Shown here one piece after another: positions 45,712 through 54,480 of a DNA stretch of 64,000 nucleotides. Below the pieces are notes generated by a model that worked only from the letters and a program-made list of their open reading frames with translations, had not been told where the DNA came from and did no database searches. Position numbers and translations under genes: made by a program. The DNA comes from Betaproteobacteria bacterium (lineage in GTDB: Bacteria; Pseudomonadota; Gammaproteobacteria; Burkholderiales; Rhodocyclaceae): NCBI GenBank assembly GCA_009782565.1, contig WRIU01000011.1, forward strand, positions 1 through 64,000. Reading direction: 5' to 3'. Position 1 is the stretch's first letter, and each line of letters opens with the position of its first letter.

Positions 45712-46212
45712 ATGTCTCCTCCCGTTTTCATCTTCGTCGGACACTCCAATTCCGGCAAAACTACCCTCATCGAACGGCTCATCCCGGAACTGGCTCGCCG
45801 GGGAATACGCGTCGCCACCATCAAACACGCCCATCACAAAGTCCAACTCGATACCGAAGGCAAGGACAGTTGGCGCTACAAGAACGCAGGCGCCGCCCTC
45901 AGCATGCTCGTCACCACAAACGCGCTGCAACTGGTGGCGGATGCCGACGAAAAGCGCGAACCGGTACAACTGGCCATGCGCTTTCTGGGTGAAGCCGATA
46001 TTGTGCTGGCCGAAGGTTTTTCGCACGCGCCCGGCCCGAAGATCGAAGTCCTGCGCCGTGGGCTCGGCAAACCGCCACGTTGTGAAATCGGCGACGGCCT
46101 GATCGCCATCGCAACCGATTGCCCTGAGGTTTACCCGGAACTTCCGCATTTCACGCTCGACGACCACGAAGCGCTGGCTAATTTCCTTTTGCAATACACC
46201 GTCCGGGCATGA
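45712..46212 (+). CDS. mobB: Molybdopterin-guanine dinucleotide biosynthesis protein MobB
   Basis: 166 residues from ATG 45712 (the track frame starts inside moaE). P-loop FVGHSNSGKTTLIERL; DTEGKDSWRYKNAGA is a MobB string. A GTP-binding helper for MobA. ATGA overlap with mobA. Confidence 0.92.
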   Translation: MSPPVFIFVGHSNSGKTTLIERLIPELARRGIRVATIKHAHHKVQLDTEGKDSWRYKNAGAALSMLVTTNALQLVADADEKREPVQLAMRFLGEADIVLAEGFSHAPGPKIEVLRRGLGKPPRCEIGDGLIAIATDCPEVYPELPHFTLDDHEALANFLLQYTVRA

Positions 46213-46799
46213 TTTCGGACTGTACGGCGCTGATTTTCGCGGGAGGCGATTCTCGCCGGATGGGGCGCGAAAAACTTTCCCTGCAACTCGGCGGGCAAAG
46301 CCTGCTCCAACGCATGCTCGACTTGACGCAGGCGCTTTTCCCTACGGTACTGGTCAGCGTCCAGCATCCCCGCGACGACATCGATGCGCCGCAGGTCTGC
46401 GACGAAATCCCCGGAGCCGGACCGCTCGCCGGACTGTGCGCGGGGCTGCAACACGCCACGACCCCTTGGGTTTTCGCCGTGGCCGCAGACATGCCCTACC
46501 TGTTGCCGGAAGTCATCGAGCGGCTGGCCGCCAACCGCGCCGGATACCAGGCCGTCGTACCTGTCATTGATGGGCAAGCCTACCCTCTCACGGCGTTCTA
46601 CGCCGCCTCGGCCCTACCTACGTTGCGCGACATACTGGCCCGCCCCGGAAAACCCGGCCTGTTCGCGGCGCTCCCATTCCTGACCACCTGCCGTATCGAC
46701 GAGCGCCATCTGACCGATATTGACAAGGATTTTCGTAGCTTCATCGACGTTGATACCCCGGAAGACGCCGCAAAAGCACTACGGCACTTTGGAAACTGA
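46209..46799 (+). CDS. mobA: Molybdenum cofactor guanylyltransferase MobA
   Basis: 196 residues. Nucleotidyltransferase start LIFAGGDSRRMGREKL (LAGG-like motif with Phe in the second position), GPLAGLCAGL, and Asp in AADMPYL. It attaches GMP to molybdopterin; the bis-MGD it makes is the form needed by NapA. Overlaps mobB; moeA begins 7 bp after it. Confidence 0.93.
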   Translation: MISDCTALIFAGGDSRRMGREKLSLQLGGQSLLQRMLDLTQALFPTVLVSVQHPRDDIDAPQVCDEIPGAGPLAGLCAGLQHATTPWVFAVAADMPYLLPEVIERLAANRAGYQAVVPVIDGQAYPLTAFYAASALPTLRDILARPGKPGLFAALPFLTTCRIDERHLTDIDKDFRSFIDVDTPEDAAKALRHFGN

Positions 46800-46806
46800 A
46801 AGCACC

Positions 46807-48087
46807 ATGAACCCACCCATCGAAACCCCGCAAGAACCCACCATAGCCATCGGCCTGTCCGTCCCGGAAGCGCAAGCCTGCATCCTCGACAGGATCATTC
46901 CCCTGGAAGCGGAGGAAATCGAACTCGCGCAGGCGCTTGGCCGGGCGCTTGCCGAAGAAGTCTACGCCAACCGCGACCTGCCGCCCTACGACGTTTCCGC
47001 GATGGACGGCTACGCCGTGCGCGCCGCCGACCTCACTGAACTCCCTCGGACACTGCAAGTCATCGAAGACATCAAGGCGGGCGACATGCCCCGTTTGTCC
47101 CTTCAACCCGGCCAGTGCTCCAGGACCATGACCGGCGCGCCGCTGCCTTCCGGCGCGGATACCATCGTCCGTGTGGAAGACACTCGCCCACTGGAAAACG
47201 GCAAAGCCGAATTTCTCGTCCCCACCAAACCGGCGACAGATATTCGCCTGCGCGGCGAGAGCATGCGCCAGGGCGACGTCGTCCTCCAAGCCGGAGAAGA
47301 AATCACCCCCGCCACGGTCGGCGTACTGGCTACGGTCAAGCGAGCCAAAGTAAAAGTGGTTCGCAAACCGCGCGTCGCCATCCTGTCGAACGGCGACGAA
47401 CTCGAAGCCCTGAATGAGCCGTTCGACCCTCGCAAAATCCCAGACTCCAACAGCCATGTCCTCATGGCGCAGGTGCAAGCCCTGAGCATCGAACCCGCGC
47501 TTCTCGGCATCGCCCACGATAATCCGGACGAACTGACCCGTTTCATCGAACGCGGGCTTGAATACGACGTATTGCTCATCTCCGGCGGAACCTCCGTCGG
47601 CGACTACGATTATGTGCGCCCCACGCTCGCGGCCCTAGGCGTCACCATGCGCTTCTGGCGCGTCGAAATGCGCCCCGGCCACCCTGTAGCGTTCGGCACT
47701 TCGGAACACACCCTCGTGTTCTGCCTGCCCGGCAACCCCGTCTCCAGCATGGTCTGCTTCGAGCAATTCGTCCTGCCCGCGCTACGCCGCCTCATGGGGC
47801 ATCGCCGCCTGTTCCGCCGCACGATCCCCGTCCGTCTGGCTCAGGCAGTCAAGTCCAGGCAGGGGCGCGCCGAATTCGTTCGCGCAACGCTCTCCCGCGA
47901 CACATCGGGAGCCTACGTAGCAACGCCCGTTGCGTCACAGAGCAGCGGCGACATCCTCGCCATGGCACGCGCCGACGCCCTGCTAGTAGCTCCAAGCGGG
48001 CGCAACGGCCTTGTCACAGACGAAATCGCGCAAGTGCAGCTTCTGGAAACCGCCTCCTGGCAACACTTGCCGGATACGGAAAAATAA
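46807..48087 (+). CDS. moeA: Molybdopterin molybdenumtransferase MoeA
   Basis: 426 residues from ATG 46807 (the track frame opens inside mobA). LPPYDVSAMDGYAVRAADL, MTGAPLPSGADTIVRVEDT, PDSNSHVL and LISGGTSVGDYDYV are MoeA signatures across its domains. It inserts molybdate into adenylated molybdopterin. Last gene of the moa-mob-moe set; a possible AACGGA/TCCGTT hairpin (48187-48201) follows. Confidence 0.95.
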   Translation: MNPPIETPQEPTIAIGLSVPEAQACILDRIIPLEAEEIELAQALGRALAEEVYANRDLPPYDVSAMDGYAVRAADLTELPRTLQVIEDIKAGDMPRLSLQPGQCSRTMTGAPLPSGADTIVRVEDTRPLENGKAEFLVPTKPATDIRLRGESMRQGDVVLQAGEEITPATVGVLATVKRAKVKVVRKPRVAILSNGDELEALNEPFDPRKIPDSNSHVLMAQVQALSIEPALLGIAHDNPDELTRFIERGLEYDVLLISGGTSVGDYDYVRPTLAALGVTMRFWRVEMRPGHPVAFGTSEHTLVFCLPGNPVSSMVCFEQFVLPALRRLMGHRRLFRRTIPVRLAQAVKSRQGRAEFVRATLSRDTSGAYVATPVASQSSGDILAMARADALLVAPSGRNGLVTDEIAQVQLLETASWQHLPDTEK

Positions 48088-48278
48088 TGTAGCGAAAATT
48101 TAGCATGACCCTTTGCAACTTCATAAACAAAAGAGTATGGTCGGAAAAAGTTCTGGTTCTTCCTGACAGGGAAGGGAGCCTAAGACAACGGAGCGTCCGT
48201 TTTGTTCCCGCAATTCGGTGCTTTCTCTTGAGCTTCCGGCAAAACTTGATGGCGAACCAGTTGTGAAAGGAGGGTCAC
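48088..48278 (+). promoter_or_regulatory. moeA-nrfH intergenic region
   Basis: 191 bp. A short hairpin AACGGA-GCG-TCCGTT followed by TTG may end the moe transcript. AAAGGAGGG precedes nrfH. Only a weak FNR-like half-match (TTGATGGCGAACCA, about 48248) is seen, so anaerobic control here is unproven. Confidence 0.35.
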
Positions 48279-48887
48279 ATGTCCGAGCAGTCGTCTTGTG
48301 GTTTTTTTAAAGGCATTCTCAATGCCATACCGAACAAGCTCATCATCCCGCTGTTTCTGCTTGGCGGAATTGCGGCAGGGCTTGCTCTCTACAGCATGTA
48401 CGCATCGCGCGTATTCTCGTACCTCAGCGATGATCCCGCCGCCTGCGTCAACTGTCACATCATGTCCGCAGCCTACAAGTCGTGGGAAAGGAGTTCGCAC
48501 TCGAAGTGGACAAATTGCAAGGACTGCCACGTCCCGCAACACAACAAGCTGGCTGGACTACTGTTTGAAGCGAAGGATGGGCTACACCACGCTGCCGTGC
48601 TCCTCACAGGAAGAGAGCCGTCCGCTCCGCGCCCGCTCGCAGCGGCGGCGAAGGTCATCCAAAGCAACTGCGTCCGCTGCCATACCCAGCTCACCTCAGA
48701 ATTCGTGAGAGTAGGCAAGGCGACAATCTCCGACTTCAGACATAACGAGGAGAAGGCTTGCTGGGACTGCCACAGGCATGTTCCGCATACCAAGAACAGC
48801 GGATTAGCTTCAGCGCCGAACGCCTCTAACGTGCCCGTACCGCCCGCTTCGCCCGTGCCGGACTGGCTCAAGAACATACTTAAGTAG
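48279..48887 (+). CDS. nrfH: NrfH, tetraheme quinol dehydrogenase of nitrite reductase
   Basis: 202 residues. An N-terminal membrane anchor (IIPLFLLGGIAAGLALYSMY), then four CxxCH hemes: CVNCHIM (with the Met typical of NrfH heme 1), CKDCHVP, CVRCH and CWDCHRHVPH. It passes electrons from quinol to NrfA. AAAGGAGGG lies before the ATG. nrfA follows after 50 bp. Confidence 0.95.
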   Translation: MSEQSSCGFFKGILNAIPNKLIIPLFLLGGIAAGLALYSMYASRVFSYLSDDPAACVNCHIMSAAYKSWERSSHSKWTNCKDCHVPQHNKLAGLLFEAKDGLHHAAVLLTGREPSAPRPLAAAAKVIQSNCVRCHTQLTSEFVRVGKATISDFRHNEEKACWDCHRHVPHTKNSGLASAPNASNVPVPPASPVPDWLKNILK

Positions 48888-48937
48888 CAAACGTGGTAAC
48901 ACGCTAAGACTCTTCGACTCAAAGGGAGTATGACATC

Positions 48938-50704
48938 ATGAGTGAAACCAAACGCAGCCCCTTCGTCGGCTGGCTTATTTTTCTCGTCGCCTTGGTAGTT
49001 GTTTTCGTGCTCGGGTTGCTCGCAGCCGGCATCACGGAAAAGCGCGCGGAAGTCGCTTCTGTCTTTAATAACCAAAGGACAGAGATTCCCAGCACCAAGC
49101 CCACTTTCGTTGCTTCCAAGATGCCTTCTAAAGAGCATGAGAAGATGAAAGTGGAAATCGCCCCCTCCACGCCTGCCATTGATGGGCGTAACGATGTGTG
49201 GGGGAAAGACAATTTCCCACGGGAATTCGACTCCTGGAAGAAAACCAGGGAAACCACTGGAAACAACGAGTTCAAGAGCAGGTATCTCGGCAACAACGAG
49301 GAAGACGTGCTGCAAGAACGGCCGAACATGGTCATACTTTGGGCCGGATACGCGTTCTCCCGTGATTACTCTGCTCCGCGCGGTCACTGGTATACGCTAC
49401 ACGACATGCGTAAATCGCTTCGTACGGGCGCGCCTGGTGTAGCGAAAGATAAAGAGGGCAACCTTCTTCCAGCCGGGATTGGGCCAGGCAAACAAGATTT
49501 GCAGCCCGGAACCTGCTGGACCTGCAAGAGCCCGGACGTACCGCGCATGATGCAGGAAATCGGCCTCGAGAAATACTACGGTTCTTCGTGGAGCGACCTT
49601 GGGAAGGAAATAGTCAATCCTTTGGGTTGCGCGGATTGTCATGATCCCAAGACGATGAACCTCTCTATCTCCCGTCCGGCGCTGGTCGAAGCTTACAAAC
49701 GGGGCGGCAGGGACATCACCAAGGCCACGCCGAACGAAATGCGTTCCCTCGTCTGCGCCCAATGCCACGTCGAGTACTATTTTGCCGAAGGCGGCAGCAG
49801 GTACCTGACGTTCCCGTGGGATCTGGGCAATTGGAAGAAGGAAGGCGACCCCTTCATCAGCGTCGAGGAAATGGAAAAGTACTATGATCAGCCTATTTTC
49901 GGCGAAAACCAAAAGCCTTACGCTGACTGGACGCACGCATTGAGCAAGGCACCGATGCTCAAGGCGCAACATCCGGACTGGGAACTTTGGGCCATGGGTA
50001 CACACGGCAAGCGCGGTGTTTCATGCGCCGACTGCCACCTGCCTTACGTAGTTGAGGGCGGCGTCAAGTACACTGACCACCAGATCATGAGCCCGCTCAA
50101 GAACGTCGCCAGAACTTGCCAGACCTGTCACCGTGACAGTGAAGAGAAGCTCAAAGGCTACGTCTATGACCATCAGGACAAAATCCTTGAGATACGTGAC
50201 CGCGTCGAGCTCGAACTCGCCAAGGCGCACATCATGACCAAGGTGCTGCTGGATAGCGGAAAAGTGACTGCTGACAGCGCGGAGATCAAGCCCGTGCATC
50301 AACTGCTCCGTGAGGCTGGCTGGCGTTGGGACTATGGTGTCGCCTCTCACGGTGGCCCCTTCCACGCGCCAGTAGAAACGGCTCGCATCCTCTCGGCCGC
50401 CCTTGAAAGGAGCCTGCTCACGCAGATTGAAGTGCAAAAGCTGCTCACCAAGTACGAGGTCACGGTAACATTCCCCGACCTCTCCACCAAGGCGAAAGCG
50501 CAAGCCTACGTCGGCCTCAACATGGAAAAACTCAGAGCAGAGAAGGCTGAGTTCATGAAGACGGTCGTTCCTCAGTGGATCGAAGACGCCAAGGGCAGAG
50601 GCAAGGTGTCTGATCCCGACCTGCTGAACCAGTACAAGAACTATGAATACCGCCAGGTAGATGGCCCGCCTAGCCATCCAATACCGACTGTTCAGCCTCA
50701 ATAA
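48938..50704 (+). CDS. nrfA: NrfA, ammonia-forming cytochrome c nitrite reductase
   Basis: 588 residues. An uncleaved-looking N-terminal hydrophobic segment (VGWLIFLVALVVVFVLGLL), then heme 1 with the catalytic Lys motif CWTCK and four CxxCH hemes: CADCH, CAQCH, CADCH and CQTCH. The active-site Tyr/Lys region is CAQCHVEYYF and the His is in KYTDHQIMSPL. It reduces nitrite to ammonium with six electrons. With Nap it completes dissimilatory nitrate reduction to ammonium in the periplasm. Confidence 0.97.
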   Translation: MSETKRSPFVGWLIFLVALVVVFVLGLLAAGITEKRAEVASVFNNQRTEIPSTKPTFVASKMPSKEHEKMKVEIAPSTPAIDGRNDVWGKDNFPREFDSWKKTRETTGNNEFKSRYLGNNEEDVLQERPNMVILWAGYAFSRDYSAPRGHWYTLHDMRKSLRTGAPGVAKDKEGNLLPAGIGPGKQDLQPGTCWTCKSPDVPRMMQEIGLEKYYGSSWSDLGKEIVNPLGCADCHDPKTMNLSISRPALVEAYKRGGRDITKATPNEMRSLVCAQCHVEYYFAEGGSRYLTFPWDLGNWKKEGDPFISVEEMEKYYDQPIFGENQKPYADWTHALSKAPMLKAQHPDWELWAMGTHGKRGVSCADCHLPYVVEGGVKYTDHQIMSPLKNVARTCQTCHRDSEEKLKGYVYDHQDKILEIRDRVELELAKAHIMTKVLLDSGKVTADSAEIKPVHQLLREAGWRWDYGVASHGGPFHAPVETARILSAALERSLLTQIEVQKLLTKYEVTVTFPDLSTKAKAQAYVGLNMEKLRAEKAEFMKTVVPQWIEDAKGRGKVSDPDLLNQYKNYEYRQVDGPPSHPIPTVQPQ

Positions 50705-50714
50705 GTGACAAACA

Positions 50715-50739
50715 CCGCCGTACTTGACTGTGCGGCGGG
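50715..50739 (+). terminator. Hairpin after nrfA
   Basis: CCGCCG/CGGCGG with a 12-nt loop, followed by GTTGTCCTT. It is weaker than the next hairpin. Confidence 0.5.
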
Positions 50740-50763
50740 TTGTCCTTCTTGATAAGTAGTCAT

Positions 50764-50793
50764 GAATACCCGCCGAAAGGCGGGTATTCTTTT
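50764..50793 (+). terminator. Rho-independent terminator between nrfA and ccsB
   Basis: Perfect 11-bp stem GAATACCCGCC/GGCGGGTATTC with a GAAA tetraloop, followed by TTTT. The end of the nrfHA transcript. Confidence 0.85.
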
Positions 50794-50807
50794 CCATCGG
50801 CAAAAAC

Positions 50808-52118
50808 ATGACTTTCCCCCTCTCTCAGCCTTCGCATGGCCATTCCATGACAAGAAAACTTTGGCAATTCCCGTGGGGATACCCGGAAGCCGCCCTATTC
50901 GTCGCGGGCATTGCCATGGTCGGTTTCTTACTACAACTGACCGTCGGCCATTTCAACTTCATTCTTCTGTACTTCCCGTCAAACCTCATCGCCCTCGCGG
51001 TTCTGATTGGGCTCATCACCCTCGGCACCTGCTTTCAAAACAACCCGTTTATGCGCTGGGTTGCGGGCATTCCGCTGGCCGTCACGCTCACCGTGGCGCT
51101 GCTCATCCTCGGCCTCTACATGGAACTGACCCCACAGCTTCCCCGGTTGCCGTCGCAAACGCTTGACCTCACCTCCCGGCTCGGATTCAGGATGGTCACG
51201 TCTTCGTGGCCCTTCGTGCTCCTGTACACCATGACGCTCATCGCCTTAGGGCTTACCACCTTCAAGCGTCTGCTGCGCTTTTCCCGGCGGGACATCACTT
51301 TTCTCTGTAACCACCTGGGGCTATGGATATTTCTCGTCTCGGCCGGATTCGGCGCAGCGGACATGGTGCGTGTCGTCATGCATGTGGAACTCAAAAGAAC
51401 CCAATGGCGCGTTTTCAACAAGGACAACAAAGCCCTGGAACTGCCTATCGCCTTCACTCTCAATAAATTCACGATAGAAGAATACCCACCCAATCTGACG
51501 ATCATTGACCGAAAGGATGACCCCGATCCTCTATCCGAAAGCAAGCCCTTACCCCAAAACAAACAGAAGTTTTTCCAGATCGACCCTAAACGTCCCAAAG
51601 GGCGCATCGGCGACTGGGCTATCACGCTTGATGAATACCTGCATACCGCCGTGTTCGTCCAGGGTGAATATCGCTTTAACCCAATGCCTCAATCCTTCCC
51701 TGCCGCAAAAATCACTGCACGAAACCTTCTCACCGGAAAAACCCAAACGGGTTGGGTCTCCACCGGTGGCAATGTTCGCGGGTTTTCCTCGGCACTATCC
51801 CTGGGCGACCATCACCTCCTCGTCATGACGCAGCCGGAACCCAAACGCTACGCCTCGGACATCACCGTCATCCCGAAAGACGGCAAACCCTTCGACGTCA
51901 TATTGGAAGTCAACAAACCCGTTTCCGTCGGCAACTGGATGGTCTACCAGTACGGCTACGAGACCGAACTTGGAAAACTGTCCTCCACGAGCGAACTGGA
52001 ACTAGTTTACGACCCTTGGCTGCTACCCGCCAAAATCGGCATGGGACTCATGGCGGTTGGGGCACTCCTGCTGGCATGGAATGGTACGGGCGCGAGCAGA
52101 CGGAGGAAGGACAAATGA
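50808..52118 (+). CDS. ccsB: CcsB/ResB cytochrome c biogenesis protein
   Basis: 436 residues (an in-frame ATG at 50847 is an alternative). Membrane segments near 30-50, 55-75, 85-105 and 170-195, a large periplasmic domain with FTIEEYPPN and DWAITLDEYLHTA, and a C-terminal TM (IGMGLMAVGALLLAW). ResB/CcsB is one half of the system II heme-delivery and attachment complex. ATGA overlap with ccsA. It sits directly after nrfA, so it probably serves the multiheme Nap/Nrf cytochromes. Confidence 0.9.
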   Translation: MTFPLSQPSHGHSMTRKLWQFPWGYPEAALFVAGIAMVGFLLQLTVGHFNFILLYFPSNLIALAVLIGLITLGTCFQNNPFMRWVAGIPLAVTLTVALLILGLYMELTPQLPRLPSQTLDLTSRLGFRMVTSSWPFVLLYTMTLIALGLTTFKRLLRFSRRDITFLCNHLGLWIFLVSAGFGAADMVRVVMHVELKRTQWRVFNKDNKALELPIAFTLNKFTIEEYPPNLTIIDRKDDPDPLSESKPLPQNKQKFFQIDPKRPKGRIGDWAITLDEYLHTAVFVQGEYRFNPMPQSFPAAKITARNLLTGKTQTGWVSTGGNVRGFSSALSLGDHHLLVMTQPEPKRYASDITVIPKDGKPFDVILEVNKPVSVGNWMVYQYGYETELGKLSSTSELELVYDPWLLPAKIGMGLMAVGALLLAWNGTGASRRRKDK

Positions 52119-52909
52119 GCCTGAGTTGGAACGAATTCCCCTTCATCGCGCTCCCCGCCGCCCTGTGCTGGCTCGCCGCCGGTCTGCTCGCCTGCCGCCG
52201 CGCCCAATCGCCCCGTTCGAGATACGTGGTCGACGCGCTGGCAATCATCGGCATCACCCTCTTCGCCGCCTTCATCATTGCCTTCTGGAATGCCCTGTCG
52301 CGCCCGCCGTTACGCACGATGGGCGAAACCCGGCTTTGGTACGCCCTTTTCATGATCCTTGCCGGATACGTCATCTACCGCCGCTGGAACTACCCGTGGC
52401 TACTGCTCCTATCGGCCATCGTGGCAACGGCATTCACCGCCATCAACCTACTGAAACCGGAAATTCACTCCATCGCGCTGATGCCCGCCCTGCAAAGCTT
52501 TTTCTTTATCCCGCACGTCATCATCTACATCATCGCCTACGCCCTCTTCGGCGTTGCCACGCTCGCCGCTGGCGCGCTGCTCGTCCAGCGCAGGAAAAGC
52601 AGCGACGATCACGGCCTGTTCGACTTTATCGACAACCTCGTCTATATCGGCTTCGGCTTCCTCGTGCTCGGGCTATTGCTCGGCGCAATCTGGGCAAAGG
52701 ATGCGTGGGGCCACTACTGGTCATGGGACCCAAAAGAAACGCTCGCCTTCATTACCGGCGCGGCTTACCTCGTCTACATCCACCTGCGGCACCAGGGTCG
52801 GAAAGATAAGCTCGCCATCTGGACGCTCCTTGGCGGCTTCCTGCTGCTACTGCTATGCTGGTTCGGCACAGCACTCTTCCCCGGAAGCAGCCTCCACCTC
52901 TATTCTTGA
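52115..52909 (+). CDS. ccsA: CcsA cytochrome c synthase component
   Basis: 264 residues from ATG 52115 (the track frame starts inside ccsB). Multi-pass protein with the tryptophan-rich WWD-type heme motif WGHYWSWDPKETLAF and conserved His residues (IPHVIIYIIAY, YIHLRHQG). It binds and delivers heme for attachment to CxxCH. With CcsB it makes the system II synthase. Whether this copy is specialised for the NrfA CxxCK heme cannot be told from sequence alone. Confidence 0.92.
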   Translation: MSLSWNEFPFIALPAALCWLAAGLLACRRAQSPRSRYVVDALAIIGITLFAAFIIAFWNALSRPPLRTMGETRLWYALFMILAGYVIYRRWNYPWLLLLSAIVATAFTAINLLKPEIHSIALMPALQSFFFIPHVIIYIIAYALFGVATLAAGALLVQRRKSSDDHGLFDFIDNLVYIGFGFLVLGLLLGAIWAKDAWGHYWSWDPKETLAFITGAAYLVYIHLRHQGRKDKLAIWTLLGGFLLLLLCWFGTALFPGSSLHLYS

Positions 52910-52924
52910 CGGACAGTTTCCTGC

Positions 52925-53470
52925 ATGAACAACGACATCCGCATCGGCATCCTCACCGTCTCCGACCGAGCTAGCCAGGGCGAATACGAAGACAAGGGCG
53001 GCCCCGCCATCCGCGACTGGCTCACCCTGGCAATCAAAGGCTCCTGGGAAGCCGTCGCCCGCATCATCTCCGACGATGAAGCGCTGATCGAAACCACGCT
53101 GCGGGAACTCAGCGACCGCGAGAGGTGCTGCCTCATCATCACCACCGGAGGAACCGGCCCCGCTCTGCGCGACGTCACGCCGGAAGCCACCGAAAAGGTG
53201 TGTTCCAAGATGTTGCCAGGCTTCGGCGAACAGATGCGCGCGGCCTCGCTCGCCTCCGTCCCAACAGCGATTCTCTCCCGGCAAACAGCCGGTATCCGGG
53301 GTCAGAGCCTCATCATCAACCTACCCGGAAAACCGGCGGCCATCGCCGAATGCCTCCATGCCGTCTTCCCCGCCGTACCCTACTGCATCGACATCATCGG
53401 CGGCCCGTACCTCGAAACCCACCCGGATTTCTGCGCGGCTTTCCGTCCGGTCGGCGCAAAGCGCGGGTAA
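52925..53470 (+). CDS. mog: Molybdopterin adenylyltransferase Mog
   Basis: 181 residues. IGILTVSDRASQGEYEDKGGPAI, IITTGGTGPALRDVTPEAT and SLIINLPGKPAAIAECL are Mog/MoaB-family signatures; the length fits Mog. It adenylates molybdopterin before MoeA inserts molybdate. It is separated from the other moa genes by nrfHA and ccsBA. Confidence 0.93.
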   Translation: MNNDIRIGILTVSDRASQGEYEDKGGPAIRDWLTLAIKGSWEAVARIISDDEALIETTLRELSDRERCCLIITTGGTGPALRDVTPEATEKVCSKMLPGFGEQMRAASLASVPTAILSRQTAGIRGQSLIINLPGKPAAIAECLHAVFPAVPYCIDIIGGPYLETHPDFCAAFRPVGAKRG

Positions 53471-53559
53471 AACCAGCCTCTGCTTGACCAAGGTAAAGTA
53501 AAAAAGCATAATACAAACGCAAACATTACTATGCTTTTGACTCATCCCAAGGAAAAACC

Positions 53560-54045
53560 GTGGCGATAAGACCTTCTTTTTTGACGATGTGGTCGAGATT
53601 CATCGAAATCTACGGCGACGGGGAAATCACCAGTGTAGGTAAAAAAATCGGCGGAAAGGTTGAGGAAAACATTAATCTTGGCATTACGAGCCCAGACTTG
53701 GGCTTCACAAATGCTTGTGCCATTCGCATGAGTTACGCCCTGAATTATTCTGGAGTTATGATAACTCATGGCACCTGGAATACCGTATCTGGAAAGGATA
53801 AAAATTGGTACATCTATCGTGTTAAAGACATGACGAAATTCTTGACCCATAGCTTCGGGAAACCAGACATTGTCAAAAGAAATCCGCAGCAGAACGACTT
53901 TATCAACCAGAAGGGGATTATTGTATTCAACGTCGGAGGTTGGGGAGATGCAAGCGGGCATACCACCCTCTGGAATGGGAACAGTTGTTCCGACAGGTGC
54001 TATTTCCCTCTCGCGGCAGAGGCTTCACTATGGCTTTTAAAGTAG
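53560..54045 (+). CDS. tae4: Tae4-type T6SS peptidoglycan amidase effector
   Basis: 161 residues, GTG start with AAGGA 6 nt upstream. Papain-like NlpC/P60 amidase of the Tae4 group: nucleophile Cys53 in FTNACAIRMSYALN and His134 in GWGDASGHTTLWNG; a C-terminal CSDRC pair may form a disulfide. Tae4 cleaves the gamma-D-Glu-meso-DAP bond of rival peptidoglycan. No signal peptide, consistent with T6SS export. AT-richer than its neighbours, so probably acquired. The immunity gene overlaps its 3' end. No hcp, vgrG or core T6SS genes are adjacent. Confidence 0.88.
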   Translation: MAIRPSFLTMWSRFIEIYGDGEITSVGKKIGGKVEENINLGITSPDLGFTNACAIRMSYALNYSGVMITHGTWNTVSGKDKNWYIYRVKDMTKFLTHSFGKPDIVKRNPQQNDFINQKGIIVFNVGGWGDASGHTTLWNGNSCSDRCYFPLAAEASLWLLK

Positions 54046-54404
54046 TTGCATTCGTAAGCTTGTTATCCTTTTCCTGTATTGCATCAGGAGAGGAACAATA
54101 CGAGCGCGTCGAATATTCACCTATCGAGTTCTTCAAGAACTATGCCCTCAGTGCCTGTATTGCGAGAGGCTATTCATCGAAAGAAGTCATTGACGATGCT
54201 ACTGCTTCGGCAAGAGGGTATCTGGAACTTGGCGATCATCCTGTTGAGGCATATAATGAAGTTGTCATTCTTGGTAAAGAATTTCTAAAAAAAGAATATA
54301 AGAGTCATTTGTCTGACGAGCGCTTGATTCTCATGAAATGTATTGATTTCTATCACAGCAAGGAACTGGACAAGCTTGCCCGTAAATACTGCAGCAATAA
54401 ATGA
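54030..54404 (+). CDS. tai4: Tai4-family periplasmic immunity protein
   Basis: 124 residues from ATG 54030, inside the effector's last 16 bases. Signal peptide MAFKVVAFVSLLSFSCIASGEE, then an all-helical mature protein with ALSACIARGY, SARGYLELGDHPVEAYNEVV and CIDFYHSKELDKLARKYC, the Tai4 pattern with conserved cysteines. It should block Tae4 in the periplasm. The overlap with tae4 ensures co-translation. Confidence 0.85.
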   Translation: MAFKVVAFVSLLSFSCIASGEEQYERVEYSPIEFFKNYALSACIARGYSSKEVIDDATASARGYLELGDHPVEAYNEVVILGKEFLKKEYKSHLSDERLILMKCIDFYHSKELDKLARKYCSNK

Positions 54405-54412
54405 TGATTTTT

Positions 54413-54473
54413 TTAGGGAAACCCTGATCTACCTCCGCCGATCCCTCTCCCCTTACAGGAGAGGGATCGGCGG
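54413..54473. repeat. Dispersed repeat and 16-bp palindrome between tai4 and htpG
   Basis: TTAGGGAAACCCTGATCTACC is followed by a perfect 16-bp inverted repeat CCGCCGATCCCTCTCC/GGAGAGGGATCGGCGG with a 7-nt loop (54435-54473). Convergent genes flank it, so it may act as a bidirectional terminator. It is copy 3 of the repeat family seen after rne and moaA. Confidence 0.6.
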
Positions 54474-54480
54474 CTAACGC

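Noticed and set aside
48248-48261. FNR box upstream of nrfH
   Set aside because: TTGATGGCGAACCA matches only one half-site; the second half is poor.
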